From Actinoalloteichus caeruleus DSM 43889 (GTDB taxonomy: Bacteria; Actinomycetota; Actinomycetes; Mycobacteriales; Pseudonocardiaceae), in contig NZ_AUBJ02000001.1 in NCBI RefSeq assembly GCF_000429185.2, forward strand, positions 5,952,001 through 6,016,000: a DNA stretch of 64,000 bases. Direction: 5' to 3'. Of the stretch, positions 46,910 through 55,337 are shown piece after piece. Both the position numbers and the translations under genes were made by a program. The notes under the pieces were generated by a model. That model ran no database searches. It worked only from the letters and a program-made list of their open reading frames with translations, and was not told the origin of the DNA. How positions within the stretch are numbered: position 1 is the stretch's first letter; each line of letters begins with the position of its first letter.

Positions 46910-48949
46910 GTGACGCGCCGCGCGAGCGGCGACGAGGGCGCGCCCGGCGGCGGCCACGAGGACCACGCGGAACAGGCGGATCACGGCCACGCGGATCACG
47001 CCTCGGTCTTCCGCCGACGTTTCTGGGTCAGCCTCGTCCTCGCCGTCCCGGTGGTGCTGACCAGCCGGATGATCTCCGACTGGTTCGGCTACCCCGTCGC
47101 CGACCCGGTCGCGTGGGTGGCCCCCGTCCTGGGAACGGTGCTCTTCGGGTACGGCGGTTGGCCGTTCCTCGCCGGTGCCGCCACCGAGCTGCGGGCCCGG
47201 AGACCCGGGATGATGACGCTGGTCGCCCTGGCCATCTCCGTCGCGTTCGTCGCCAGCGCACTCACCACCCTCGGGTTCGGCGGGTGGGACCTGGACTTCT
47301 GGTGGGAGCTGGCGCTGCTGATCGTGATCATGCTCCTCGGGCACTGGCTGGAGATGCGGGCCCTGGGGCAGGCCAGCGGGGCGCTGGAGGCACTGGCCGA
47401 GCTGCTGCCCGACGAGGCGGAGTTGCTCGGCGACGACGGGGAGCCCCGCCCAGTCCCGCTCCCCGAGCTGCGGGTGGGGGACGTCGTCCTCGTCAGGTCC
47501 GGCGGGCGGGTCCCGGCCGACGGCACCGTCGTCGCGGGGAGCGCCGAGGTGGACGAGTCGATGGTGACCGGCGAGTCGCAGCCGGTCACCCGGGAGGAGG
47601 GAGACCCGGTCGTCGCGGGCACCGTCGCCACCGACTCCGCGTTGCGCGTCCACCTCACCGCCGTCGGCGACCAGACGACACTGGCCGGCATCCGCCGGCT
47701 CGTCGCCGAGGCGCAGAGCTCGAGTTCCCGGGCGCAGGCCCTGGCGGACCGCGCCGCGGCCGCCCTGTTCTACTTCGCGCTGGTGGTCGGCCTGCTGACC
47801 TTCGCCGTGTGGTCCCTCCTCGGCGAGACGACCTCGGGTGTGGAGCGCACCGTGACGGTGCTCGTCATCGCCTGCCCCCACGCGTTGGGGCTCGCGATCC
47901 CCCTCGTCGTCGCGATCTCCACCTCCCTGGCCGCCAGGGCCGGGATCCTGGTCACCAGTCGGCTCGCCCTCGAACGGATGCGGACCGTCGACACGGTCGT
48001 CCTCGACAAGACCGGGACCCTCACGACCGGACAGCCCTCCCTGGTGGGGGTGGAGGCCGTCGACGGTGACGCCGAACGCGTCCTGCTGCTCGCGGCGTCG
48101 GCCGAAGCCGAGTCGGAACACCCGCTGGCCCGCGCGCTGGTCGCCGCCGCGCGGGAGCGCGGCGAGCTCGAACCGGCCGCGGACTTCCGCTCCCTGACGG
48201 GTCGGGGCGTGACGGCACGCGTCGGAGGCGTCGACATCGCCGTCGGCGGCCCGGCCCTCCTCCGCCAGCTGGGACTCCGCGTGCCCGAGCGGCTCGAACC
48301 CGCCACCGGGAGGTGGGCCGAGCGGGGCGCGGCCGTGCTCCACGTCGTGCGGGACGGTGAGGTGGTCGGGGCGGTCGGGCTCGCCGACACCGTGCGCCCG
48401 GAGTCCACCGAGGCCGTGCGCGGGCTCCGCGCCGAAGGGCTCGCCGTGCTCATGATCACCGGGGACGCGCGGCACGTCGCGGAGGCCGTGGGGCGCGAGG
48501 TGGGTGTCGACGAGGTCATCGCGGAGGTGCTGCCCGAGGACAAGGACGCCGCCATCACCCGGCTCCGGGACGAAGGGCACCGGGTCGTGATGGTGGGCGA
48601 CGGGGTGAACGACGCCCCCGCCCTGGCCAGGGCGGACGTCGGGATCGCGATCGGTGCCGGCACGGATGTGGCGATCGAGTCGGCCGGCGTGGTCCTGGCC
48701 TCCGACGACCCGCGCGGTGTGCTGGCCGTCCGGCGGCTCTCGGCCGCCACCTACCGCAAGATGTGGCAGAACCTCGCGTGGGCGACTGGTTACAACCTGG
48801 TCTCGGTTCCCCTCGCCGCCGGCGTGCTCGCCCCCGTCGGTTTCGTGCTGCCCCCGGCCGTCGGGGCGGTCGTGATGAGCCTGTCCACCATCGTCGTGGC
48901 CCTGAACGCACAGCTCCTGCGCCGCGTCCGACTACGCCCGTCCGGGTGA
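46910..48949 (+). CDS. copB: CopB-type heavy-metal P1B ATPase
   Basis: A 679-residue inner-membrane pump. The N-terminus is His-rich (GGGHEDHAEQADHGHADH) instead of a CxxC domain. The transmembrane metal motif is CPH (Cys322, ACPHALGLA), the P1B-3 type for Cu(II)/Ag(I). Other motifs: MVTGESQPV, LDKTGTLTTG (phosphorylated Asp366) and MVGDGVNDAPALA. It expels copper or silver from the cytoplasm. The GTG follows GGGACGGGAG. It heads a rightward copper cluster with two DUF305 lipoproteins. Confidence 0.93.
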   Translation: MTRRASGDEGAPGGGHEDHAEQADHGHADHASVFRRRFWVSLVLAVPVVLTSRMISDWFGYPVADPVAWVAPVLGTVLFGYGGWPFLAGAATELRARRPGMMTLVALAISVAFVASALTTLGFGGWDLDFWWELALLIVIMLLGHWLEMRALGQASGALEALAELLPDEAELLGDDGEPRPVPLPELRVGDVVLVRSGGRVPADGTVVAGSAEVDESMVTGESQPVTREEGDPVVAGTVATDSALRVHLTAVGDQTTLAGIRRLVAEAQSSSSRAQALADRAAAALFYFALVVGLLTFAVWSLLGETTSGVERTVTVLVIACPHALGLAIPLVVAISTSLAARAGILVTSRLALERMRTVDTVVLDKTGTLTTGQPSLVGVEAVDGDAERVLLLAASAEAESEHPLARALVAAARERGELEPAADFRSLTGRGVTARVGGVDIAVGGPALLRQLGLRVPERLEPATGRWAERGAAVLHVVRDGEVVGAVGLADTVRPESTEAVRGLRAEGLAVLMITGDARHVAEAVGREVGVDEVIAEVLPEDKDAAITRLRDEGHRVVMVGDGVNDAPALARADVGIAIGAGTDVAIESAGVVLASDDPRGVLAVRRLSAATYRKMWQNLAWATGYNLVSVPLAAGVLAPVGFVLPPAVGAVVMSLSTIVVALNAQLLRRVRLRPSG

Positions 48950-49167
48950 GCGGGTGGGGTTGGGAGCGTCGACGGTGTTGGCCCACGGCCAGCCGGGCGC
49001 GGTGGCCCCCTTCAGTAGGATCCCGGGCGGATGGAACCACCATCGTGCGCGTTCCCCACCGCCCGGCCGCCGACGGTCCTCCCCCTCCCACCGGTCGGGC
49101 ACCGTCCTGCGGCGCAGGCCGGTCACCGCGCGCCCCGTCCCTGCTGACACGACGAGGAACCCTGACC

Positions 49168-49854
49168 ATGACTGTGAGGCCGTGGACCAAGGCCGCGCTG
49201 CTCGCGGCGGTGACCGCCGCGGCGCTGGCCGGCTGCACCTCCCACGAGATCAACAGCGATCCCGAGCCAGCCGGCCCCCAGTTGGAGTTCACCTCCGAAC
49301 CGTCCTACACGGAGGAGGACATCGCGCTCGCCCACGACATGGTCGCCCACTACGAGCGCACCGTCGCCCTGTTCGATGCCCGAGGCGAGGAGAACGCGCG
49401 CCTCACCTCGCCGGCGCTGCGGGAGTACGCGGACCGCACGGCCATCGAGCACACCCGGCTGAAGGACCGCTTCGTCGGCTTCTCCTACATGACGGGCCAG
49501 TGGCCACCCCTCGAACCGCTGGACGACCCGCCCGCGTTGCCCGGTGACGAGGAACTGTCCCCGGCGGAGCAGGTGGTGGAGACCGAGCCCGAGGCCGACC
49601 CGTCCGACGCCGAGGGGGAGGGTGAGGGGCCCGAGGAGAGCCCGTGGCCGAGGGTCCAGCGGCTGGAACAGCTCCAGGGCCCGGAGTTCGACCGGTTCTG
49701 GCGGGACTCGCTCGTGGCCAGCCACGAGATCGCGTTGGAGAAGGCCCGGATCATGCTCGACGAGGCTCCCGCCCGGGAGCTGCGGGAACTCGCGCAGCGG
49801 GTGCTCGACCGGAACCCGGGAGAGATCGAGGAGCTCCGCGCGCTCCCGCTGTGA
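49168..49854 (+). CDS. DUF305-like lipoprotein, divergent
   Basis: A 228-residue lipoprotein. The signal ends in the lipobox LAGC. Two helical segments follow: IALAHDMVAHYERTVALF and FDRFWRDSLVASHEIAL, which correspond to the two halves of DUF305. The usual (M)xxHHxGA histidines are reduced to AHYE and SHEIA. An acidic Pro/Glu linker lies between. It sits between the copper ATPase and a canonical DUF305 gene, so a periplasmic metal-binding role is inferred. A GC hairpin follows the gene. Confidence 0.78.
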   Translation: MTVRPWTKAALLAAVTAAALAGCTSHEINSDPEPAGPQLEFTSEPSYTEEDIALAHDMVAHYERTVALFDARGEENARLTSPALREYADRTAIEHTRLKDRFVGFSYMTGQWPPLEPLDDPPALPGDEELSPAEQVVETEPEADPSDAEGEGEGPEESPWPRVQRLEQLQGPEFDRFWRDSLVASHEIALEKARIMLDEAPARELRELAQRVLDRNPGEIEELRALPL

Positions 49855-50175
49855 GCCGCTCCCGAACACGCACACCGCCGGCCCGTCGTCCACTCTGGAC
49901 GGCGGGCCTGCGGCGTTCCGGGGGTTCGCTCCTCGGGTTCGCCGCCGGCCACCGGCTGGCCGCGTGACCCGGGGGCGCTCGCCTTCGCGGGCACACCCGG
50001 GCGCGGGCACCACCCGGCGCGGCGACGGCGCGGGGCACCGGCTCCCACCACCCGGGCGAGCCCCGCCTTCCGCCGACTCCACGGCACTCCGCCCGCACTG
50101 CCTGTCCGGGTACTCCCCCGACGGACACGCCGCGGACCCCGGGTTTTCCCACGGTGAACCGATAGCCTGGGGCGG
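49855..50175. other. Short gene-free stretch in the copper island
   Basis: About 320 bases. It holds the hairpin listed next and presumably the promoter of the small membrane protein. No other feature is supported. Confidence 0.4.
49880..49908 (+). terminator. Terminator after the divergent DUF305 gene
   Basis: GGCCCGTCGTCC-ACTCT-GGACGGCGGGCC forms a 12-bp RNA stem with one G-U pair, 25 bases past the stop. Confidence 0.7.
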
Positions 50176-50574
50176 ATGAACGGGTGGAGGAGCGCGCACG
50201 GCCGGTGGCTGGTCCTGCTCGTCCTGCTCGTCGGCCTCGTCGGCGCCCACCACGTGGTGGGCCGCGCAACACCGACCGCCCCGTCCCCGGTGGCCGTGTC
50301 CTCGTCCTCGCCGGCCCCGCCGCAGTGGGCGGTCGGGTCCGATGCCTGCTCGTCGTGCGCCGGGACACCCGTGGTGGCCGAGGACTCCCTGTTCCACGTC
50401 TGCGTCGCGGTGGTGCTGGCCCTCGCGCTGGCCGCCCTGGCCCGCCGCCCCCGCCCCCTCGTCGAACTCCGCCCCACCCGCCGGCACCGGGAACGCCGCC
50501 GGCGACTCCCCGAGGTCACCCGCGCCCCCCGCGTCGCGTTACGGCTCGCCGGGCTGGGGCTGCTGCGGCTGTGA
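50176..50574 (+). CDS. Small copper-cluster membrane protein (DUF6153-like)
   Basis: A 132-residue protein with two hydrophobic segments (WLVLLVLLVGLVGAHHVV and FHVCVAVVLALALAALA) enclosing an extracytoplasmic loop with SDACSSCAG, a possible metal-binding CxxC. The basic C-terminal tail is cytoplasmic. Placement in DUF6153 is from the overall layout (first helix ending in AHH, CxxC loop, second helix, basic tail) and is tentative. The second DUF305 gene starts 72 bases after its stop. Confidence 0.65.
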   Translation: MNGWRSAHGRWLVLLVLLVGLVGAHHVVGRATPTAPSPVAVSSSSPAPPQWAVGSDACSSCAGTPVVAEDSLFHVCVAVVLALALAALARRPRPLVELRPTRRHRERRRRLPEVTRAPRVALRLAGLGLLRL

Positions 50575-50646
50575 CGGTCGCGCCGTGGCCGCCAGCCGCG
50601 GCGTCGTCGCGTCCACCCGTCTCAGCCACTCCCGAGGAGAACGCCC

Positions 50647-51255
50647 GTGACCACCCGTTTCCCGCTCCGCCTCGTCCTCACCTCGGCCGCCGCCGCCGTC
50701 GGCCTCGCCCTCACCGGCTGTTCCGACGGCGGCCAGGACACCGGTTCCGGCACCACCGGTGGGGACACCGCCCCCAACGCCGCCGACATCGAGTTCGCGC
50801 GGGACATGGTCCCCCACCAACGGCAGGCACTGGAGATGGCGGATCTGGCGCCTGAGCACACCGAGAACGCCGAGATCCAGGAACTCGCCGACCGGATCGA
50901 GGGCACCCAGCGGCCCGAGCTGGACCAGCTGACCTCCTGGCTGGAGGAATGGGACGAGGAGGTCCCCGAGGACGGTGCCGGCGGGGACGGGAGCACGTCA
51001 CCGTCCGCGTCCGCCGTGCCGCCCCACGGACTGCTGTCCGAGGACGAACTCGGTCGACTCGCCGAGGCCGAGGGGGACGAGTTCGACCAGCTCTGGCTGT
51101 CGATGATGCTCATCAACCACCAGGGCGGGGTGGACCTCGCCCAGGCCGTGCTCGACGAGGGGGAGTCCCCGGAGGTCGCCGAGCTGGCCGAGCGTGTCCT
51201 GAACACCCAACAGGCCGAGATCGACGAGATGCAGACCCTGCTGCCGCAGGGCTAG
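50647..51255 (+). CDS. DUF305 lipoprotein, canonical
   Basis: A 202-residue lipoprotein with lipobox LTGC. Both DUF305 motifs are intact: FARDMVPHQRQALEMADLA and FDQLWLSMMLINHQGGVDLA. DUF305 is a ferritin-like four-helix fold that binds metals at these His/Met positions and is often found with copper pumps. The start is GTG at 50647 behind GAGGAGA. It is the last gene of the copper cluster. Confidence 0.9.
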   Translation: MTTRFPLRLVLTSAAAAVGLALTGCSDGGQDTGSGTTGGDTAPNAADIEFARDMVPHQRQALEMADLAPEHTENAEIQELADRIEGTQRPELDQLTSWLEEWDEEVPEDGAGGDGSTSPSASAVPPHGLLSEDELGRLAEAEGDEFDQLWLSMMLINHQGGVDLAQAVLDEGESPEVAELAERVLNTQQAEIDEMQTLLPQG

Positions 51256-51285
51256 CCGCCGAGGTGACCGGCACGGGCGGACCCG

Positions 51286-51308
51286 GGCGGTGTCCTCCGG
51301 GCACCGCC
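51286..51308 (+). terminator. Possible terminator of the copper cluster
   Basis: GGCGGTG and CACCGCC form a 7-bp stem around nine bases, 31 bases past the DUF305 stop. Confidence 0.45.
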
Positions 51309-51325
51309 GGTCCCCGGCCGCCCGG

Positions 51326-52276
51326 TCATCTCGGGGCGTTGGCCACCAGCAGGTCGGTGACGGACGCCTGGTTGAGGATGTGGGCGCACCAGGCGAAGTG
51401 GCCGTCCGCTCCGGACGACGAGTAGGCGGTGGCACCGGTGACCGCGTAGGCGGCCAGGTAGGTGAGGAGCAGCTCGACGGGGTAGCCCAGCTCCGCGTGG
51501 ACCGCGTCGACGAGCCGCTCCCGCTTCACCCCGGCGTCCGGCCCGTACATGTCGTGGAACCCGGCGGCGGTGGCGGCGTCGAAGGCGTTGTCGCCGGCGG
51601 TGGAGACGAAACCCCAGTCCAGCAGCGCGGTCACCGCTCCTGCCTGGTCCACGAGGATGTTCTCCGGGCAGATGTCCCCGTGCACCACGGCGGGCCGCGC
51701 CACCCGGACCCTGTCCAGCAGGACGAGGAGCCCGTCGATCTTGCGGTCGAGCTCGTCGACCGTCGAACCCAGCGGCCCGCCGGCGGGCCCCGCCGGGGCG
51801 CGACGACGCACCAGCGCCGCGAGCGCCTCTCCCCACGACCGGTGTCCCGCCCACAGGGGACGCGGTTCCCCGAACACCGGTAGCGCCCGGCTGGCCGGGC
51901 CGGCCACCGTCGACGCCAGTGCGGACACCACCTCGACGGTGATCTCCACCGCCCGCTCGCCGGTCACCTCGCCCCGGGTGACGATGTCGGCCAGGGACGT
52001 CCCGGGCAGGTGCCGTTCCAGGCTGAGCACGACACCGTCGACCTCCCGGACCTCCTCGACGTACGGGGTGGCGAAGGGAAGCCCCTGGTCGGCGAGTTCC
52101 CGGGAGAACGCCACGAGGGGGGAGAGCTGTTCCGGGGTCCTGGCTCGCCACACCTTCGCCACCAGGTCGTCGGTGAGGCGCCAGACCTCCCCCTCCATCC
52201 CCCCGGCGAGCCGCTCCGCGCCCGGGTGGCCGAGACGGGCCAACAGGTGGGGGACGTCGGTGGCAGGCGGAGTCAT
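51326..52276 (-). CDS. Aminoglycoside phosphotransferase-family (APH/choline kinase fold) protein
   Basis: A 316-residue kinase-fold protein. GGMEGEVWRLTDDLVAKVWR is the nucleotide-binding start, with the VAK lysine; VVHGDICPENILVD is the catalytic loop (Asp in HGD); and LLDWGFVSTAGDNAFD is the metal-binding segment. Such proteins phosphorylate aminoglycosides, macrolides, choline, homoserine or unknown metabolites. No resistance context is visible, so the substrate is left open. It is a single gene. Confidence 0.87.
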   Translation of the reverse strand: MTPPATDVPHLLARLGHPGAERLAGGMEGEVWRLTDDLVAKVWRARTPEQLSPLVAFSRELADQGLPFATPYVEEVREVDGVVLSLERHLPGTSLADIVTRGEVTGERAVEITVEVVSALASTVAGPASRALPVFGEPRPLWAGHRSWGEALAALVRRRAPAGPAGGPLGSTVDELDRKIDGLLVLLDRVRVARPAVVHGDICPENILVDQAGAVTALLDWGFVSTAGDNAFDAATAAGFHDMYGPDAGVKRERLVDAVHAELGYPVELLLTYLAAYAVTGATAYSSSGADGHFAWCAHILNQASVTDLLVANAPR

Positions 52277-52458
52277 CCGTTCCTTGTACCAACGGCGTCA
52301 CCCTCAGCGCCACCGGTTTCCCCCGCCCGGTGGCCCGTCCGCGCACCCGAGGTGACCCGCGTCGGTGCGTGTCGTCGGCCCGGACCCGACCCGGCCCGGG
52401 GCAGTGGCCGTCGCCGATGTCCCGGCCCGGTCCGGCGCGCGGGACCGGGGCCGCCGGG

Positions 52459-53502
52459 CTACGTCCCGACGCCGCCCAGGACGGCGTCCTCTGCGGCGTA
52501 GTCGGCGAACCCGTCCCCGTACAACCGGACGATCTCGGGGAAGGCCTCCCGCCACCCCCTGCCCTCAAGCGCTTCGGTCAACCAGCGCACCGCCGGGCGC
52601 ACCGTGTCCTCATAGGTGGTGACCGGCCGGTAGGACAGCTCGCGTTCGGCCGCGCCGAGGTCCAACACCACGTCGTGGGGGACCGACCACGGGGTGGCAC
52701 CGACACCGCCGCCCAACGGCGGCCCGTCCAACAGGAGGAGTTCCGGTGCGTGGCCGGCCGCCTGGCACACCCACCGCACGATGTCGAGGACGGAGGGGGG
52801 ATGCGGATCGCCGGCGTTGAGCACCCTGCTCCCGGGACGGGCGGCGGCGAGCCGGACGAGTTCGGCGAGGTTCCGGGCGCTGGCGGTGTGGAACACGCCT
52901 GCTCCCCGGTGGGCCAGCGCGACGACAGGACGACGGTCGACCGCGCGGAGCAGGGGCCACAGCTCGCGGGGAGCGGTCGAGCCGGGACCGTGCACGGCAC
53001 CGGGCCGCAACACGGTGACCGGCAGCGCGTCGCAGCGCAGTACCACGCGTTCCAGCGCCGCCTTCCGCGCCGCGTAGCCGGAGTCGCCCGGTGCGACCGT
53101 CCGGTGGTCCTCCCGGAGGGGGACCGGGAAACGGGGGAAGTCGGTCAGCCCGCCGGACAGGCTCCGGCCGGCCTCGTCGACGTAGACGGCCGCGCTCGAC
53201 ACCACCACGGCCGAACCGACCAGGTCCGCCAGGGCGCACAGCTCCCGGCCGTGCGCCTCGTCGTAGGCGATGGTGTCCACCAGCACGTCGGCGCCGCCCT
53301 GAGCGGCGAGGGCGGCGCGGAGTGCGCCGGGCTCGTCCCGGTCCAGCAGGGTTCGGCGCACCCCCAGCTCGGCCCAGGTCGAGGGCACGGGACGGCGACC
53401 CCTGTCGACGGTCCGCACCTCCCACCCGGTGCGGACCAGACCGAGCACCACCGCTCGTCCGATCTGGCCGGAACTGCCGAGGACGACGGCTCGTTTCGCC
53501 AT
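52459..53502 (-). CDS. NAD-dependent epimerase/dehydratase family protein (atypical SDR)
   Basis: A 347-residue protein. The start MAKRAVVLGSSGQIGRAVVL carries a GxxGxxG variant (GSSGQIG) of the extended SDR fold. VVVSSAAVYVDE is the active-site serine strand, and GYAARKAALERVV is the Tyr-x3-Lys pair. A C-terminal sugar-nucleotide-like domain follows. The substrate is unknown. The start at MAKRAV was chosen because the upstream frame is low-complexity. Confidence 0.87.
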   Translation of the reverse strand: MAKRAVVLGSSGQIGRAVVLGLVRTGWEVRTVDRGRRPVPSTWAELGVRRTLLDRDEPGALRAALAAQGGADVLVDTIAYDEAHGRELCALADLVGSAVVVSSAAVYVDEAGRSLSGGLTDFPRFPVPLREDHRTVAPGDSGYAARKAALERVVLRCDALPVTVLRPGAVHGPGSTAPRELWPLLRAVDRRPVVALAHRGAGVFHTASARNLAELVRLAAARPGSRVLNAGDPHPPSVLDIVRWVCQAAGHAPELLLLDGPPLGGGVGATPWSVPHDVVLDLGAAERELSYRPVTTYEDTVRPAVRWLTEALEGRGWREAFPEIVRLYGDGFADYAAEDAVLGGVGT

Positions 53503-53733
53503 GCCGAGAAGCCTAGGGGCCGGCGCGGTTCCGTGTGCACGGCTGTTCACGGCGGGTGAACACCTGGGGGAGACCGGTGCCGGAACGGCTCCCCTCCCCG
53601 GGCTCTCCCGGCGTCGGTTCCCCCGCGTGCGGCCCGCCGCACCGGGCGACTTCCGGTCCCGTGCCGAGACCAGGCCCGTGGCCCCCGCTCCGAACCGACC
53701 GGGAGCCTCGGTCCGCTGACCTAGGCTGACCGC

Positions 53734-55095
53734 ATGAACCCGACGCCCGCGTCCGCCAACCACAGCCAGCCAACCCCGGTCGACCTCGTCGTCTCCGGCG
53801 GTGTCGTGCTCACCCTGGACGCCGAGGACACGGTCCTGCCCGCCGGCGCCGTCGCCCTCGGCGAGGGCCGGGTGGTGGAGGTGGGGGAGGCCGCCGCCGT
53901 GCGGGCCAGGTACCCGGACGCGCCGGTGCTCGACGCGACGGGCTCGGTGGTCTTACCGGGTCTGGTGAACACCCACACCCACCTGGCGATGTCCCTGTTG
54001 CGGGGCACCGCCGACGACGTCGACCTCCAGGGCTTCCTCGCCAGGGTGATCCCGCTGGAGCAGCGCCTGCTCACGACCGACAACGTCGCCGCCGGGGTGC
54101 TGCTCGCGCTCGCCGAGTCGCTGCGGGGCGGCACCACCACCGCCCTGGACATGTACTGGTTCCACCAGGCCGCCGCCGGTGTCGCCCGGCGCGCGGGTTT
54201 CCGCCTGCTCGCCGGTCCGACCTTCATGGACGTGCCGGACCTGCCCGACGGGATCAGTGACTTCGGTGAACGGCTCCGCCTCGCCGACGCCGAGCTCGCC
54301 GGCCGGGAACCGGACGCGCTCGGCCGGCCGAGCGTCTTCGCGCACAGCACCTACACCCTGGACGAGGCGCAGCTGCGGTCGGTCGGGGCGCTGGCGAGGG
54401 AACACGGGGCACTGCTCCACGTGCACGCGGCGGAGAACCAGACCGAGGTGGACACCGTCCTCGACCGGACGGGGAGGCGGCCCGTCGAGCTGTTGGCGGA
54501 TCTGGGCCTGCTCGGTCCGGACACGGTGTTGGCCCACGCCGTCTGGCTGACGGACACCGAACTGGACCTGGTCGCCGACTCGGGGGCGTCGGTGGCGCAC
54601 TGCCCGGTGTCCAACGCGAAGCTCGCCGCCGGGATCGCGAGGGTGCCCGACCTCGTCGCCCGAGGCGTGCCCGTGGGGCTGGGCACCGACGGTTCCGCCT
54701 GCGCGACGGGCCTGAACCTGTTCGACGTGATGCGGTACGGCGCGCTCCTGCACAGCGTCCACACCGGGGACCCGTCGGCGGTGGGGGCGCGGTCGGTACT
54801 GCGGATGGCCACGGCGGGCGGTGCCCGGGCCCTGGGGTTGCAGGACCGGTTGGGCTCGTTGGAGCCCGGGAAGTTGGCCGACCTGGTCGTCGTGCGCACC
54901 GACCGGCCGCACACCCGGCCAGAGCACGACCCGTACTCCACCGTCGTCTACGCGGCGACGGCCGCCGACGTGCGGCACACGGTGGTCGGCGGCGAGGTCC
55001 TGGTCCGGGATGGCCACCTCGTCGGGATCGGTGACGAGGAGGTCGACGAGGCGGTCGCCCGCTGGGGGCGCCACGCCTCCTCGGCGACGGGCTGA
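53734..55095 (+). CDS. Amidohydrolase, TrzA/AtzB/MTA-SAH deaminase-like
   Basis: A 453-residue metal-dependent hydrolase. VVLPGLVNTHTHLAM supplies the first HxH pair; FAHSTYTLDEAQL, LHVHAAENQTEV and VAHCPVSNAKLAAG supply the remaining ligands; and GLGTDGSACATGLN has the catalytic Asp. This pattern fits 5-methylthioadenosine/S-adenosylhomocysteine deaminase-like and guanine/atrazine-type enzymes. No neighbouring pathway narrows the substrate. The ATG lies 231 bases from the divergent epimerase gene. Confidence 0.88.
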   Translation: MNPTPASANHSQPTPVDLVVSGGVVLTLDAEDTVLPAGAVALGEGRVVEVGEAAAVRARYPDAPVLDATGSVVLPGLVNTHTHLAMSLLRGTADDVDLQGFLARVIPLEQRLLTTDNVAAGVLLALAESLRGGTTTALDMYWFHQAAAGVARRAGFRLLAGPTFMDVPDLPDGISDFGERLRLADAELAGREPDALGRPSVFAHSTYTLDEAQLRSVGALAREHGALLHVHAAENQTEVDTVLDRTGRRPVELLADLGLLGPDTVLAHAVWLTDTELDLVADSGASVAHCPVSNAKLAAGIARVPDLVARGVPVGLGTDGSACATGLNLFDVMRYGALLHSVHTGDPSAVGARSVLRMATAGGARALGLQDRLGSLEPGKLADLVVVRTDRPHTRPEHDPYSTVVYAATAADVRHTVVGGEVLVRDGHLVGIGDEEVDEAVARWGRHASSATG

Positions 55096-55235
55096 GCGCG
55101 CGACCCCCGGGACCGTCACCCACCCGCGGTGGGGTGGGGAGTGCCCCGGCGGGAGCACCCGAGGGAACGGCGTGCCCGGCGGGGCACGCCGAACCGGCCG
55201 GCATCGGCCCGGCGACGCTCCCCGCTCGCCGCGAC

Positions 55236-55337
55236 CACGCGGTGATGGACGGTAGTCGTTCGGATACCTTGTGTGATCAATGACGGGCCGCTACCAACAT
55301 GGTGGTGGTCGTGGTCAGGTCCGAACGGAGGCCGCCC
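55236..55337 (+). promoter_or_regulatory. Conserved upstream block of P450 gene 1
   Basis: CACGCGGTGAT, then CGTTCGGATACCTTG, a GACGGGCCGCTACCA block and GGTGGTGGTC occur here and again exactly 1791 bases downstream before P450 gene 2, at the same distance from the start. The block shows that control sequence was duplicated with the gene. CGGATACCTTG may belong to the promoter or operator. Confidence 0.6.

Noticed and set aside
55299-55337. An N-terminal extension (MVVVVVRSERRPP) of the first P450
   Set aside because: The ribosome-binding site GGAGG lies inside it, six bases before the downstream ATG, and the second copy has the same layout with GTG.
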